Below are positions 38,138 through 48,300 of a stretch of 64,000 nt of DNA, piece after piece (positions within the stretch are counted from its first letter, which is position 1; each line of letters opens with the position of its first letter). Source of the stretch: Sedimenticola hydrogenitrophicus (GTDB lineage Bacteria > Pseudomonadota > Gammaproteobacteria > Chromatiales > Chromatiaceae). Where the stretch lies: positions 124,001-188,000 of the forward strand of contig NZ_JAQGEI010000001.1 in the NCBI RefSeq assembly GCF_029017505.1, written 5' to 3'. Both the position numbers and the translations under genes were made by a program. The notes beneath the pieces are model-generated. The model was not told where the DNA came from and did not search any database. It saw only the letters and a list, made by a program, of their open reading frames with translations.

Positions 38138-40164
38138 GGTTGCTCCCCACGGCAACGCTCCACCCAGGCCCCGATCTCGTCCATGTCCCGCGGCAGCAGG
38201 GGATCGTCCCCGGCCAGCGGCAGCCGCAGCTTGTAGAGCCGCCCCCCGTCGAGCAGCCCGAAGGCCTGTCCCTTGGGCAGTTGCACCAGGTCAGCCGGGG
38301 TGAGCATCTCGGTCTCCACCTCGGTCAGCCGGTCGGCGTTCTGCGCAACGAAGTCCACCGGCGTGTCCGGATCGTTGTTGTCGGTGGTGCGCGACTCGGC
38401 CACCTTGGTGTAGACCCGCACCTTGGGCAGCTGGTCGGTGAGGAGGGCGGCGGTCTCCTCGTTCTTCACCCGCAGCATGATGAGCGTATTGAGGTTGCCG
38501 CTCACCTGGCCCGCCTTGGCGCGGTCGCCGATCCCGGCCTCGATGTCCGAGGCGGTCTGGGTGTAGGCGGTGACCTGGACCCCGGCGCCGCCCGCCTTGT
38601 TGAGCAACGGAATGAACTCGTCGCCGATCAGCTCGTTGAATTCGTCGGCGTGGATGGCGATCCGTCCCTGGCGGTGCCCGGCCACCTCGGGCAGGCCCAG
38701 GGTGTCGCCGTGCTTGTAGAGCTGGCCGGCGATGGAGGTCAGGTCCGCGAACATGGAGTTGCCCACCGCCCCGGCGACCTCGGCGTCCGACAGTGCATCC
38801 AGGCCCACATAGACGATGCCCTGCTGGCGGATCACCCGCATCCAGTCGAGGATGGGACGGGGATCGCGGGTGTCGGCGTAGTCGGGTGCCAGCAGCTCGC
38901 CGCTCTTGCCGCTGGTCAGCTTCTCCAGCAGCGGCAGCAGGCTCGCGGTGAGCTTGTCGAAATAGGTCTTGTCGTACTCGAAGGCCGAGCGCAGGCCGTC
39001 GGCGACGGGATCGTAGAGGTTGCGCTCCTTGGCGAACTTCACCAGCGCCACCCCGTGCGGGTCCCGGCCGCGCAGCGCAAAGGGCAGCTTCTTGTCGTCG
39101 ATGTTGGCCTCGATGGTCTGCACCCCGGCTCGCCACTCGCCGGGCAGTTCGCTCTCAAGCCACAGGTGGTAGTAGTCCACCAGCAGCGGCTCGATGTTGG
39201 TGACGTAGCGGGCGATGGCGGCGTAGTCCGGCTTGCGGCCCAGCCCCACCAGCGCCCGGGCGACGATGTTGGTGAAGCGCCAGGCGAACTCGCGGAAGGC
39301 CGCCGAGTTGCCCTGGGAGGGGAGCTGCGAGGCGATGCGGGTGGCCACCTCGGTGATGCGGCCGAACTCGCCCACCGGGTTGTAGCGCTCCGAAAGTTCC
39401 GGGAACCCCAGATGGAAGATGTGAAACTCATCCAGCCGCCCGGCACGTCGGGCCTCGGCGAACATGCGCCGCAACAGATCGATGTCGCCCTTGGGGTCGA
39501 AGACGATCACCGTCTCGCCGCGGCGGATGTCCTGGCTCACCAGCAGTTCCCCCAGGCGGGTCTTGCCCACCCGGGTGGTGCCCAGCACCAGGGTGTGGCC
39601 AACCCGATCGGCGAGGTCCATCCAAATCGGGCGCTCGTCCTCCAGGCCAACGCCGTGCAGGGCCGGATCGCCGCCCAGGGGCGGCAGGGGGCGCAGCGGA
39701 TTCCACCCGGAGTCCAAGCGGGTGAGCCGGGTCACCCAGCCGAGCAACAAAGAGTGCTCGAAGCGCAGCTCGAACGCCCGGGCGGCCCGGTAGAACACCC
39801 CCGGTTCCAGCCAGCGCCGGGCCTGGGGCGAGCGCGCCTCCACCAGCCGCTGGCTGTGGCGCTGGTCCCAGGCGAAACCCCGGCCGAGGAACAGCTTGTG
39901 GCGCGAGAGGGGGATGCGTTGCCCGTTCAGCACGTAGCGCGGCAGGCGGCGCAGTTGCCGCCGGTAGCGGATGATCACGCAGCCCTGCCACAGGCGCAGC
40001 AGGCCCAGCGCCCCGAGCCCCGCCGCGGCGATCCGGGCCAGGCCCGGCAGCAGCGGAAAGAACGGCACGGGGTCGTGGAGCAGTACCCCGGCCAGGCCGA
40101 GGAGCACGGTGGCCGGGATGAACTCGATGACGGGGCGCAGCCGGTTGTCGAAGGTCGGTCCCAC
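38134..40164 (-). CDS. traD: type IV coupling protein TraD
   Basis: This 676-aa ATPase docks the relaxosome to the mating channel. Two N-terminal membrane helices (about 14-30 and 38-58) precede the VirD4-like ATPase with Walker A GTTRVGKT (195-202), FDPKGDIDLL, and Walker B IAIHADEFNELI. The chain ends in a short acidic tail (DEIGAWVERCRGEQP). It follows traI by four bases in the same direction, an arrangement typical of MOBH elements. Confidence 0.93.
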   Translation of the reverse strand: MGPTFDNRLRPVIEFIPATVLLGLAGVLLHDPVPFFPLLPGLARIAAAGLGALGLLRLWQGCVIIRYRRQLRRLPRYVLNGQRIPLSRHKLFLGRGFAWDQRHSQRLVEARSPQARRWLEPGVFYRAARAFELRFEHSLLLGWVTRLTRLDSGWNPLRPLPPLGGDPALHGVGLEDERPIWMDLADRVGHTLVLGTTRVGKTRLGELLVSQDIRRGETVIVFDPKGDIDLLRRMFAEARRAGRLDEFHIFHLGFPELSERYNPVGEFGRITEVATRIASQLPSQGNSAAFREFAWRFTNIVARALVGLGRKPDYAAIARYVTNIEPLLVDYYHLWLESELPGEWRAGVQTIEANIDDKKLPFALRGRDPHGVALVKFAKERNLYDPVADGLRSAFEYDKTYFDKLTASLLPLLEKLTSGKSGELLAPDYADTRDPRPILDWMRVIRQQGIVYVGLDALSDAEVAGAVGNSMFADLTSIAGQLYKHGDTLGLPEVAGHRQGRIAIHADEFNELIGDEFIPLLNKAGGAGVQVTAYTQTASDIEAGIGDRAKAGQVSGNLNTLIMLRVKNEETAALLTDQLPKVRVYTKVAESRTTDNNDPDTPVDFVAQNADRLTEVETEMLTPADLVQLPKGQAFGLLDGGRLYKLRLPLAGDDPLLPRDMDEIGAWVERCRGEQP

Positions 40165-40168
40165 CGGC

Positions 40169-41905
40169 TCACTCCTTGCGCGACAGGTGGGGGTTGGGCG
40201 GCGGCAGCCGCAGGCCGAGGGCCTGCTGCGGCTCCGGGATCAGGATGCCGTTGATGCGGCTCTGCTTGCGCTCGCCCTTGATCAGATAGACCCAGATGTT
40301 GGTGGCCTGCGGGGTGCGCTGATGCAGCTTGAGCTTCTGGAACCGCTTCTGCGCCAGGCTCCAGTTCTCGCGATCGAAGTCCTTGAAGATGCCGGGGCTC
40401 ACCAGCAGGAGGCCTTCGGGAACCGTATGGATGCGGGCATGCACCGTGTTGATGGCGAGTGTGCCGGACGCGAGGCCCTCCCTGAGCCAGACCAGAAAGC
40501 GCCGGCCGGGATCGTCATCGTCCGCCAGCGTATCGGTTTCCTGCGACCAGGAAATAGGGTCACCCCCGGCAGCCATGGGCGGCGCATGCCCGGGCGCCGG
40601 CGATGGCGAATCCGCGGCGATCACCGGACTGTCGCCGACACCTTCTGTATAGGGATCGCGTTCGTTGGTGGTCTCCATACGTTGGTCTTGCGGCGTGGCC
40701 TGCTCCGATGAGTCCTGGCGCTCCTCCTGCACCGTGCGCCCCGGCTTGTCGACAACGGGCGTCACCGTCCCCTCGAACACCGGCGGCCGGGCGTCCGGAT
40801 CCGGCCAGAGGGTCTGCACGGGAAAGCGCAGCACGGTGAGGTGTTGCGACCAGTCGCCGGTGGTTACCTGCACGGTCCAAACGGCCCGGTCGCCGGTGGG
40901 TGTCAGCAGGCCATGCTGTTGCAACTCGTCCATGAGCCGGTCGTTGCGCGTGGGTACACCCTCCTGACCCTCCTGGTTCAGGTGCTCGCGCAGGCTGTCC
41001 AACACCCGCTTGCTGACCAGCCACAGATCGTCATCGAGCCGCCAGCCGGCGGCGCCGGGGCGGTTCAGCGGCAGCGCGTCCTGGTCCAACAGGTAGCGCA
41101 GGCCGGTGAGCAATCGTGCCGAAAGGGGTTTGCGCCGGGCCGTCGGTATCCTGGTCGGTGCGCCCACGAGATCACTTGCCACCGACAGCCCGTCCGCCTG
41201 GTGTACCAGCTCACCGAGGACACCCGCCTGATCGGCATCTCCGCTGATTGCGGCCACCCAGGCCGCGAAGACCTCCGCATCGGAAGCCAGCCAGCTAAGA
41301 CCCCGCTGGGGCAGAATGAATCGGACCAGCAGGGGCGGCACCTGCTCGTGGAAGCGGTGGCGGCGTTCCCGTACGAACACTACCCGGTACCAATTCCCGT
41401 CGAGGGATAGTGGGCCGGCCCAAGGGTCCCACCAGCCGAGTTCCCGCCCCTGCCTGTCATACAAGCGCACCCGCTGGTCCGTCACCGGCTTACCGATGTC
41501 GTGGAGCAGGGCGGCCGTGGCCGTGGCATAGGTCCAGAGGTCCTGCCGCGTCGCCAGCTCCTCAGCGGCGGCACCAGAGGGCAGCAATCGGCCGCGGCGC
41601 AGCTTCAGGGCCTCACGCACCACCTCCAGTCCATGGGCCAGCATGCCACCGGGACCGGCATGATGATGGGCCTCCGAGGCCGGCAGCTGTTGCACGAAGC
41701 CCGCATAGGCCTCGAAGACCGTGGCGTAGAACGCCTCCCAGTGAGCGCGCGGCACCCCGACCAGCTGGCGGATGGCCGCCAGTTGCGAGCGGTGCGGATG
41801 GAGCAGGGTAGCGGAGTCCAGCACCGGCAGCGCCCCCTCCACCGGCGGTGCCGGTGGGCGTTTTCGGCCCCAGAGGTTCAGCAGCGCACCCATCGGTCCA
41901 GCCAT
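40169..41905 (-). CDS. traI: MOBH-type relaxase TraI
   Basis: This 578-aa relaxase nicks oriT and leads strand transfer. The N-terminal TraI_2 domain has the HD-hydrolase-like metal pattern of MOBH enzymes: HHH at 80-82, GGMLAHGLEVV (H91), and ALLHDIGKP (H135, D136). The C-terminal TraI_2_C domain is a small winged-helix-like fold (FLVWLREGLASGTLAINT onward) ending in a basic tail. The ATG at 41905 has AAGAGG upstream and overlaps the preceding gene by 28 bases. Confidence 0.9.
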   Translation of the reverse strand: MAGPMGALLNLWGRKRPPAPPVEGALPVLDSATLLHPHRSQLAAIRQLVGVPRAHWEAFYATVFEAYAGFVQQLPASEAHHHAGPGGMLAHGLEVVREALKLRRGRLLPSGAAAEELATRQDLWTYATATAALLHDIGKPVTDQRVRLYDRQGRELGWWDPWAGPLSLDGNWYRVVFVRERRHRFHEQVPPLLVRFILPQRGLSWLASDAEVFAAWVAAISGDADQAGVLGELVHQADGLSVASDLVGAPTRIPTARRKPLSARLLTGLRYLLDQDALPLNRPGAAGWRLDDDLWLVSKRVLDSLREHLNQEGQEGVPTRNDRLMDELQQHGLLTPTGDRAVWTVQVTTGDWSQHLTVLRFPVQTLWPDPDARPPVFEGTVTPVVDKPGRTVQEERQDSSEQATPQDQRMETTNERDPYTEGVGDSPVIAADSPSPAPGHAPPMAAGGDPISWSQETDTLADDDDPGRRFLVWLREGLASGTLAINTVHARIHTVPEGLLLVSPGIFKDFDRENWSLAQKRFQKLKLHQRTPQATNIWVYLIKGERKQSRINGILIPEPQQALGLRLPPPNPHLSRKE

Positions 41906-42282
41906 TCCGAGACCTCTTCGGGCCGGGGCCAGGGTGCCCACTCACGCCAGAACTGCACCGCGTTGCCGTGCCGTCGAAGAAAATGCTCAAGGGGTTCCGC
42001 GAGGGGATGCCACATCTCACGGGCGGCGGCCGCCCGATACTCGAACAGGGACAGCCGACAGAGCTGGTGGCGCAGGATGGCCGCCTGGCGCGGCAGCGGC
42101 GCCGCCATGGCGGTGCGTAATGCGCAGAGAACGGCGACCGATGGGAGATCGTCCGGGCTCTCGATCACCCTTTCCAGGCCACTGAGGTGTTCGAGGATAA
42201 CCCGGCAGGGCTCGATCCAGGGGCCAAGCCCAGCTTGGTGAATTCGTGAGATGGAGAGAGGATAGGCAGATAGCGTGTTCAT
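41878..42282 (-). CDS. hypothetical ICE protein upstream of traI
   Basis: This 134-aa protein is mostly alpha-helical and rich in Leu, Arg and Trp (LPRQAAILRHQLCRLSLFEYRAAAAREMWHP; ending FWREWAPWPRPEEVSEWLDRWVRC). No family recognised. It overlaps traI by 28 bases and is therefore probably translated with it. The start at 42282 (MNTLSAYPLSI) avoids a non-protein-like extension. Confidence 0.6.
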   Translation of the reverse strand: MNTLSAYPLSISRIHQAGLGPWIEPCRVILEHLSGLERVIESPDDLPSVAVLCALRTAMAAPLPRQAAILRHQLCRLSLFEYRAAAAREMWHPLAEPLEHFLRRHGNAVQFWREWAPWPRPEEVSEWLDRWVRC

Positions 42283-42311
42283 ATGCCGGCACTGTGCCAA
42301 CGCCGGCCGGG

Positions 42312-42443
42312 TCACACCATGTAAAACGTGATTCCTGTTTGGGGTGGGTTTTGCAGCGGCGGACGCACTGCCGTTTGAGTAACCCTTTCAGCGCCGCGCG
42401 CCTCTTCCAGCGCGGCGGCCCTTTCGGGTAGGGCCTTTGCCAT
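42312..42443 (-). CDS. small ORF (43 aa) with a strong ribosome-binding site
   Basis: This short frame starts ATG at 42443 after AAGAGG seven bases upstream, and reads MAKALPERAAALEEARGAER, then a Thr/Pro-rich part ending GITFYMV. It precedes the 134-aa gene and traI in the same direction. The spacing and box are convincing but nothing identifies the product; it could be a leader or small ICE protein. A GCGCGGCG-type stem lies inside it, so the segment may also have a DNA-level role. Confidence 0.4.
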   Translation of the reverse strand: MAKALPERAAALEEARGAERVTQTAVRPPLQNPPQTGITFYMV

Positions 42444-42774
42444 TACAAACCTCTTCCTTTCAGACCCATTGGGCCTTTGTGTAGCTGCCCTTTCGGCAAA
42501 GGGTAAGTCGTTCAGCGCATCGTATGCCCGTGTCTTTGAGTCTCGTCAGCCTTTGTGGGGAGGAAACCCACACCCGCCACAATTGAAGATACGCAATCGA
42601 GGTATTGCTGGCCACTGCGAACTCCCCTTGATTCAAGTAAAGAGCGCCGATGCGGCTGGCAAGGTTTTGTGGAAAGCGGTTTCTAGCTGGCTTGGTTGCC
42701 GCTTGAGCATGCTCAACCGTTCGTCCTCGCCTACCAAGTGCGATTCGGGCTTCCGGAACAGATTTGCGCCGGTT
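42444..42774. other. non-coding junction between traI region and defence island
   Basis: These 330 bp have no credible gene. It holds a perfect 14-bp palindrome TTGAGCATGCTCAA (42703-42716), small stems around CCCTTTCGGCAAAGGG (near 42489), and a stem GCCGGT...ACCGGC (42768-42784) overlapping the drmC stop. It could contain oriT or the left boundary of the inserted defence cargo; neither is proven. Confidence 0.5.
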
Positions 42775-43536
42775 TCATACCGGCGAGACCACCTTGGTGT
42801 CGACCAGAGAGCGGAGATGTTCGTGCAGCAGTCGAGGAACGTGACCTCCCGAAATGAGTACTCCAGCCTCCATATTCTTTTCCATCGCATATCCGGTCAA
42901 GTTTGCACTGGTGATGAAACACACCCTACCGTCGGCTACCGCGACTTTGGCATGAACGCGCCCATCGGAGAATGCGTCGGCTTTGTCGCACCAAGCGTAG
43001 ATCTGGGCGGAGGGTACCAATGCTCTCATCTTGCCTATCGCGTCGAAGGTGATGTTGCCGCCGTGGTCCTGAGACGACTCCAGCAGCATCGAGATGGTCA
43101 CACCCCGATTGCTCGCGGCGCTCAAAGCCTTGACGATGGTGGAGACGTCATAGGCGACGAAGCTGGTGATGAATAGCGTATGTTCAGCGGCGTTGATGAC
43201 CTGCAGTAGCGCCTGCTCGGTTCGTCGAGCCGAGACGAAGGGTGTCGTCGGTCCCGTCCACACGAGTTCGGTGGATTGTTGATTCGTAGCCTTGGTGGAA
43301 ACATGGCCGGCGGCGAGCAGCATCGATGCAAGCTCATCGGCGCTGACCTCACTGGCTCGCCAAGCATCGATGAGCTGATCCACAACCTCAGCAGCAACGG
43401 GGGTGCTGACCACACCCGACAGCGCACCGGCTGCTTTGCTGGCATCGGTCCGACGAGTCCGGCTGGCTATGGCCTGGACCTTCTCTGGAGAGACCAGACA
43501 GACCACGGCTGCGACGGCGTCCAAGAGCCTCTCCAT
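42775..43536 (-). CDS. drmC: DrmC, phospholipase-D-like protein of DISARM
   Basis: This 253-aa protein carries one PLD motif, RVHAKVAVADGRVCFITSANLT (H-x-K-x4-D near residue 205), with the preceding ISMLLESS and following EKNMEAGVLI segments normal for PLD nucleases/phosphatases. DrmC is the last core DISARM component; it helps but is not always essential. The ATG at 43536 lies one base after the drmB stop. A longer ORF start (43668) would overlap drmB and looks spurious. Confidence 0.9.
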   Translation of the reverse strand: MERLLDAVAAVVCLVSPEKVQAIASRTRRTDASKAAGALSGVVSTPVAAEVVDQLIDAWRASEVSADELASMLLAAGHVSTKATNQQSTELVWTGPTTPFVSARRTEQALLQVINAAEHTLFITSFVAYDVSTIVKALSAASNRGVTISMLLESSQDHGGNITFDAIGKMRALVPSAQIYAWCDKADAFSDGRVHAKVAVADGRVCFITSANLTGYAMEKNMEAGVLISGGHVPRLLHEHLRSLVDTKVVSPV

Positions 43537-43537
43537 G

Positions 43538-45397
43538 TCACATGCCCTTGAAGAAAGCCGCGTCGATGCGTTCCAGGGTCGGAACCAGCAATGACCGATC
43601 CAAGTAACGATTGCCACGTTCGCAGGACGTCTCGGCCACAAGGCTACAAGCGTGGCAAGCCGCAGCATGAAGTGAGCGATCTTTCTCGGGATCGTGCTCG
43701 GAGCAAAGCGGGTCGGATGAGCAGATCTTCGAGCGGTTCAAGGCCTGTTCCAGCAGCCGCCCGAGGTTCTCCGGTTTGCCGAGATCGACGAGGCCGCCCA
43801 GTGTTCCGTCAGAGTCCGCTGCTGCGGTGTAGATGAGGATGCCGGCCTGCGGACTATCGCCTGAAGTGTCGGCATAGATCCGTTCGCGGATACTCGCGGC
43901 GTTGTAGCCGCACTCCAGCGCCAGCTCACGGATCAGCAGGTGTGAGAGCGTATGAAGCATGGCGTAGCGAATTCCGGGGTAGCCCTCATCCGGGTCGAGA
44001 TGACGTGCGTTGCGCCACCCCCTGTGGCCACCTCGGAGCATCTGATCGACCTTATTCACCGCCGGTAGCGCCTCCCACACCACGAGCGCCTGTTCGTCGA
44101 ACTGGATGAAGATGCCCTCGCCATGGACTTGGTTCGCGGGAACCCAATCCGGCTTGCTTCGCGAGAGGTTGGCCATCTGCGGCCGCTCGTTCGGGTCACC
44201 CGTTTCTTCGGGCGCCTCCACCCGAGTGAAGCCCAGCAAGGCATTGACCTCGCGCAGTCGCTCCAGGAGCAACACTCTGCTGATGTGCTTTGCAAAGGCC
44301 GGCGGCGTGCCGACCTTCTTGCTCATGAAGTGTGGGTAGTCTGTAGGCGGATCGGCCTCCGTAAGCACGTCCCACTCTGGACCCTTGATATCGGCCTCAC
44401 CCACGACCTCCTGTCCGCAACCGGTGCGGTGCACCTCGATGGCTGACCAGATCGACGCCGCGGGATATTTGTCGATCCCTGGCAGCGCGCCGGTCTTCTT
44501 CAAGGTCTTCACCGTCAACGACACTTCGGCTTCGGATTCCAGCTCTTCGAAGAACTCCCAGCCATCTTGAACCAGCTGACTGAGCGGGTCCTTGCTCTGG
44601 GGAATCGCGAGCGCCGAGAGTGTGATCGGGAACCAGCTATTCGTGGCGCCCAGCAAAACGGCACGCGCCTCCTCGTCGCATTCATGGTCGAAGTGATCAA
44701 GGTGCGGGTGGCGTCCACGGCAGGCGGGTAGATTCTCTTTCCCCGCCTTGCCGAAGGCGTGGGCCATGCTTCTCGATGCCCCACACGCATCACACTTCAC
44801 CCACAGGTTTTCGGTTTGCAGCGAGGCGCCGCTCTCGAAGAAGCGCAGCGTGCCCTTGCATGAACTGTTGCCACCGTGGACGAAATAGTGCCAAGGGAAG
44901 TCGTCGAGGTGACCATCGCGGCAGGCTAGCAGGAAGCGCGCCGGCACCGCATCGGCATCCTTCGCGGGTTGATCGCCCTTTGAACCTCGGCAGCCCTTGT
45001 GGACGAACCGAGTTCGCTCGGGCCTAAAACGGTTCTCCTTGATCTCGAACAGTCCGGCATCGAAGGGGGATAGCAGGCCGCATTTCACGCAGCGCATCCA
45101 GCGCGGGAATGGCCGGACGGGAACGCCGATGTTCGCCTCTGCCGACCAGACGTCGACGAGCTCGCTTTTTTGGAATGGCGGCATCCGCAGGTTCTCGACC
45201 TGTGCTCCCAGTACCTTCCGGACGGCGGCCAGCAGCCTGGCTTCCTGGATCGGCTGGCAACGGTCCTTTTCCCAACGGTCGATGCCGAGCGTCACCACGG
45301 ACAAGCTCGGCAGATCGATCAACGCCCCGGGGCCGTAGGTCCAGAGCAGCTGGCTGGGTCGCACTTCTCCGACTGGGGTTTTGTCATTGATGATCAT
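43538..45397 (-). CDS. drmB: DrmB, DUF1998 protein of DISARM
   Basis: This 619-aa protein has the DrmB layout: an N-terminal VGEVRPSQLLWTYGPGALIDLP, a zinc-binding part (CVKCGLLSPF; VKCDACGAS) and a C-terminal DUF1998 domain (MLHTLSHLLIRELALECGYNAASIRERIY; CHACSLVAETSCERGNRYLDR). In DISARM it forms a complex with the DrmA helicase that binds DNA. The ATG at 45397 has AGGA upstream and starts two bases after the drmA stop; the TTG at 45403 is less likely. Confidence 0.95.
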   Translation of the reverse strand: MIINDKTPVGEVRPSQLLWTYGPGALIDLPSLSVVTLGIDRWEKDRCQPIQEARLLAAVRKVLGAQVENLRMPPFQKSELVDVWSAEANIGVPVRPFPRWMRCVKCGLLSPFDAGLFEIKENRFRPERTRFVHKGCRGSKGDQPAKDADAVPARFLLACRDGHLDDFPWHYFVHGGNSSCKGTLRFFESGASLQTENLWVKCDACGASRSMAHAFGKAGKENLPACRGRHPHLDHFDHECDEEARAVLLGATNSWFPITLSALAIPQSKDPLSQLVQDGWEFFEELESEAEVSLTVKTLKKTGALPGIDKYPAASIWSAIEVHRTGCGQEVVGEADIKGPEWDVLTEADPPTDYPHFMSKKVGTPPAFAKHISRVLLLERLREVNALLGFTRVEAPEETGDPNERPQMANLSRSKPDWVPANQVHGEGIFIQFDEQALVVWEALPAVNKVDQMLRGGHRGWRNARHLDPDEGYPGIRYAMLHTLSHLLIRELALECGYNAASIRERIYADTSGDSPQAGILIYTAAADSDGTLGGLVDLGKPENLGRLLEQALNRSKICSSDPLCSEHDPEKDRSLHAAACHACSLVAETSCERGNRYLDRSLLVPTLERIDAAFFKGM

Positions 45398-45399
45398 GT

Positions 45400-48300
45400 T
45401 CAATCCTCATCCTTCGTCGCGGGACGAGGCTTCCAATCGTGGTCGTCCGTGATGTGGCTGGTGTTCATGATCAAGCGCACGCCAGGCTCCACCTCACGCA
45501 TCGACATGGGCACGGTCCAGTTGTCCCAGGCTTGGATGCCCGGTGACCTGAGCAATGCAACGGTCTTGTCCTTCTCCGGACCGCGCTTCTCATAGGCCAG
45601 GATACGGCCGCCTTTGCCCACTTCCTTAGCCCACTCGTCTGCGCGCTCCTTGAGTTCCTGTTTGGCCAGGCTCTTGGTACTGGACAGCTCGCTGACGTTC
45701 CAGGCGCGCTTGACCAGCACATCGATAGCATCGGTGATCTCGGTCTGGTCAGATTTGTCCAACTTGCCTGCACCCTCGTTGGGGCTGAACGCATCGTTAT
45801 CGAGGCGCATCAGGCTGAGCAACGAGCCGGTCAGCCCACGATCCATCGCGCGCGGCGAGAAAGGCGTTACCGATTGCGCTTCGACGTGCTTGTAGAAGGT
45901 GGCGTGGTAGTGCTCGAAGGTCTCGTAGTGCGAGAGATCGCGTGGTCGCGCCCACGTGAGCACGGTGCACACCAAGCCGGGGAAGGAACGGCCCACACGA
46001 CTGGTGGCCTGGATGTACTCGGCCGTGCCCTTGGGTTGGCCATTGACTGCCATCAGCCCCAGTCGATTGACGTCGACACCAACCGACAGCATGTTGGTCG
46101 CCAACACTACGTCGATTGCCCGGGTGTCGCCCTCTTGCCACTTGGTCACGTACTTGCCGGCGGCAACGTCGAACTCGGACTTGAACTTCACCTCCAACTG
46201 ATCGAGGTACTTCGGGATGTCCTGGCTGGAGACTCGAGACGTCAACTCGCGAATGTTGCTGACGCTGCGTTGTGCCAGTGCTGGCCGCTCGACCATGCTC
46301 ATCTGCACCCGGTAGGAACGCGTCTGCACGTCGTCCTCGGCCAAGCGCTTCATTCCGCCCAGCTCACGCAGCGAGTTGAAGTAGCCGACCATGGTCATGT
46401 ACGGGTCTGCTGGCTCGCCGAAGCGATCGAACAACTCTTGCGCGGCGGTCAGGAAGGCCGTGTAGACCCGAATCAACATCGCAGGTCGCGAACTCCCCGG
46501 GGAGCAGACCCCGAGGTACCGCCGACCCGGCTTGTCCTCGATCGATCGCTGGACTGAAAAGTAGTTGTCCTCTACGTCCAGCCCATGCGGGGGGAACACC
46601 GACACGCGCCGCATGAAGACGTTGTTCACCTGCTCGCGGGCCTTTCGCACCGTGGCGGTCGACGCGATGATCTTCGGCTTGACCGTATGCTCGCCAAGTT
46701 TCCAGCCGCAAAGCTCATCCACGGCCGTCTCGTACAAGCCGACCATGGTGCCAAGCGGCCCGCTGATCAGGTGGAACTCATCCTGAATGATCAGGTCCGG
46801 CGGCCGGATCGGGCTGATGTTCTTGACCTTGGTGGCACCGAGCCCCTTTCCGGCCTGGTGATTGCCATTGCAGTCCGCCCCCTGCCATAGCAGGCCGTGC
46901 CGCTCGCATTCCTGGCCCACCCGACCGAATAGCGTGCGCACCTGGCCCCGCCACGCCATCATGGCGAACTTGTCCACCGTGGCGATCATCATGGTCGGGG
47001 GGCGGTGGTAGATCTCCTCGTCTACGACCAGCACCGGAATGCCCGCGTGAGGGAGCTTGCTGGACTTGCCCTTCGAGAAGTCGCAACGGCCCCTCTTGTC
47101 GCCACAGTAGACGAAGGTGCGCCCACGCCCCTTGTCGACCTCGACGTCGCGCCCAGGGGTGACTTCCGAGCCACACCAGGGGCAACTGGTCAGTTGAGCG
47201 GGAGACGCCGCCCCGGCGTTGTACTTGCCGGGGTTGCGGATGTCCTCGATGGCACGATGGCTGTCCTCGGTCGTGCCCGGCGTCACCTTGTTGCCCACCC
47301 ACAGGCCGATGGTGAAGGGCTCGGTGCCGAGTGACTCGTCGCCCTTGGCCAGCGCCTCGCGTCGCAGCACTTCCATCGCACATATCAGCGCGGTGGCACG
47401 TTGGAACTGTTGCAGCGTAAGCAGGCGCAGGGTGTAACGCATGATCACGGCCAGACCACGCGAGCCGTCGTACCCGCCCAGGTTGCCCTGCATGCGCCGA
47501 ATGGCCATGGTGAAGGCGGCCACACCCAAGTAGGCCTCGGTCTTGCCGCCGCCGGTGGGGAACCACAACAGGTCGGCATAGGCCTCGACCGGTTGCACGC
47601 GGTCAGGGTGCGTGGGGTCGGCCAGCGATGGGATCGACAGCAGCAGGAAAGCCAATTGGAACGGGCGCCAGCTGCGGTTCTTCAGCACATCGAACTGCTC
47701 GACGGTGACATCCTTGCCGCGCCGGATTTCGAGGGCGTATTGGCTGCGCACGCGCTGCGTGGCCATTGCCTGGTTGGCGAAACGGAAAGCCGCCAGGGCA
47801 TTCGCGTCGCTCTTCAGCGTATCGATACCCTGCTGCAGGCGAGTGTGGATCTCGTGGCATCGATCCATTGCCTGTTGCGACTGCGCGTCGTAGCCAAGCA
47901 CGTCGACGCCGACCCGAGCACGCTGCTCATTAATCCACGCGGAGTAATCCTTGGTCAGCAGATTCAGGGCATCGACCAGCGGATCGATATCCAAAGTGGC
48001 GAGGCGCTGCATGTCCAGCAGACCACTGCTTACCATCTCCTTCATCGCCGGCCGGTCGGCGGGGTCCAGCCCCGGTGTCTCGGTGACCTGCACCTCGTAC
48101 TGCGGCATGACTGTGGTACGCACCTCGGTGGCCAGCGTCACGTCATCTGCTGTTTCGGCATGGACGGCAACGCCATGACCGACCGCGAACTCCACCCGGT
48201 TACGGTAGATCATCTCCAGCGATTCACGCTCCGGGTCCATGCCATCCGCATCCAGCACGGGGCGGCGCCGGAAAATAGCGCGCTTGGGGGCTTCCGCTTC

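Noticed and set aside
38140-40254. 704-aa plus-strand ORF opposite traD
   Set aside because: Composition artefact of GC-rich DNA; the opposite strand encodes a full coupling protein with Walker motifs.
42444-42774. oriT of the ICE
   Set aside because: Palindromes near traI are suggestive, but no known MOBH nic sequence could be recognised, so it is only noted as a possibility.
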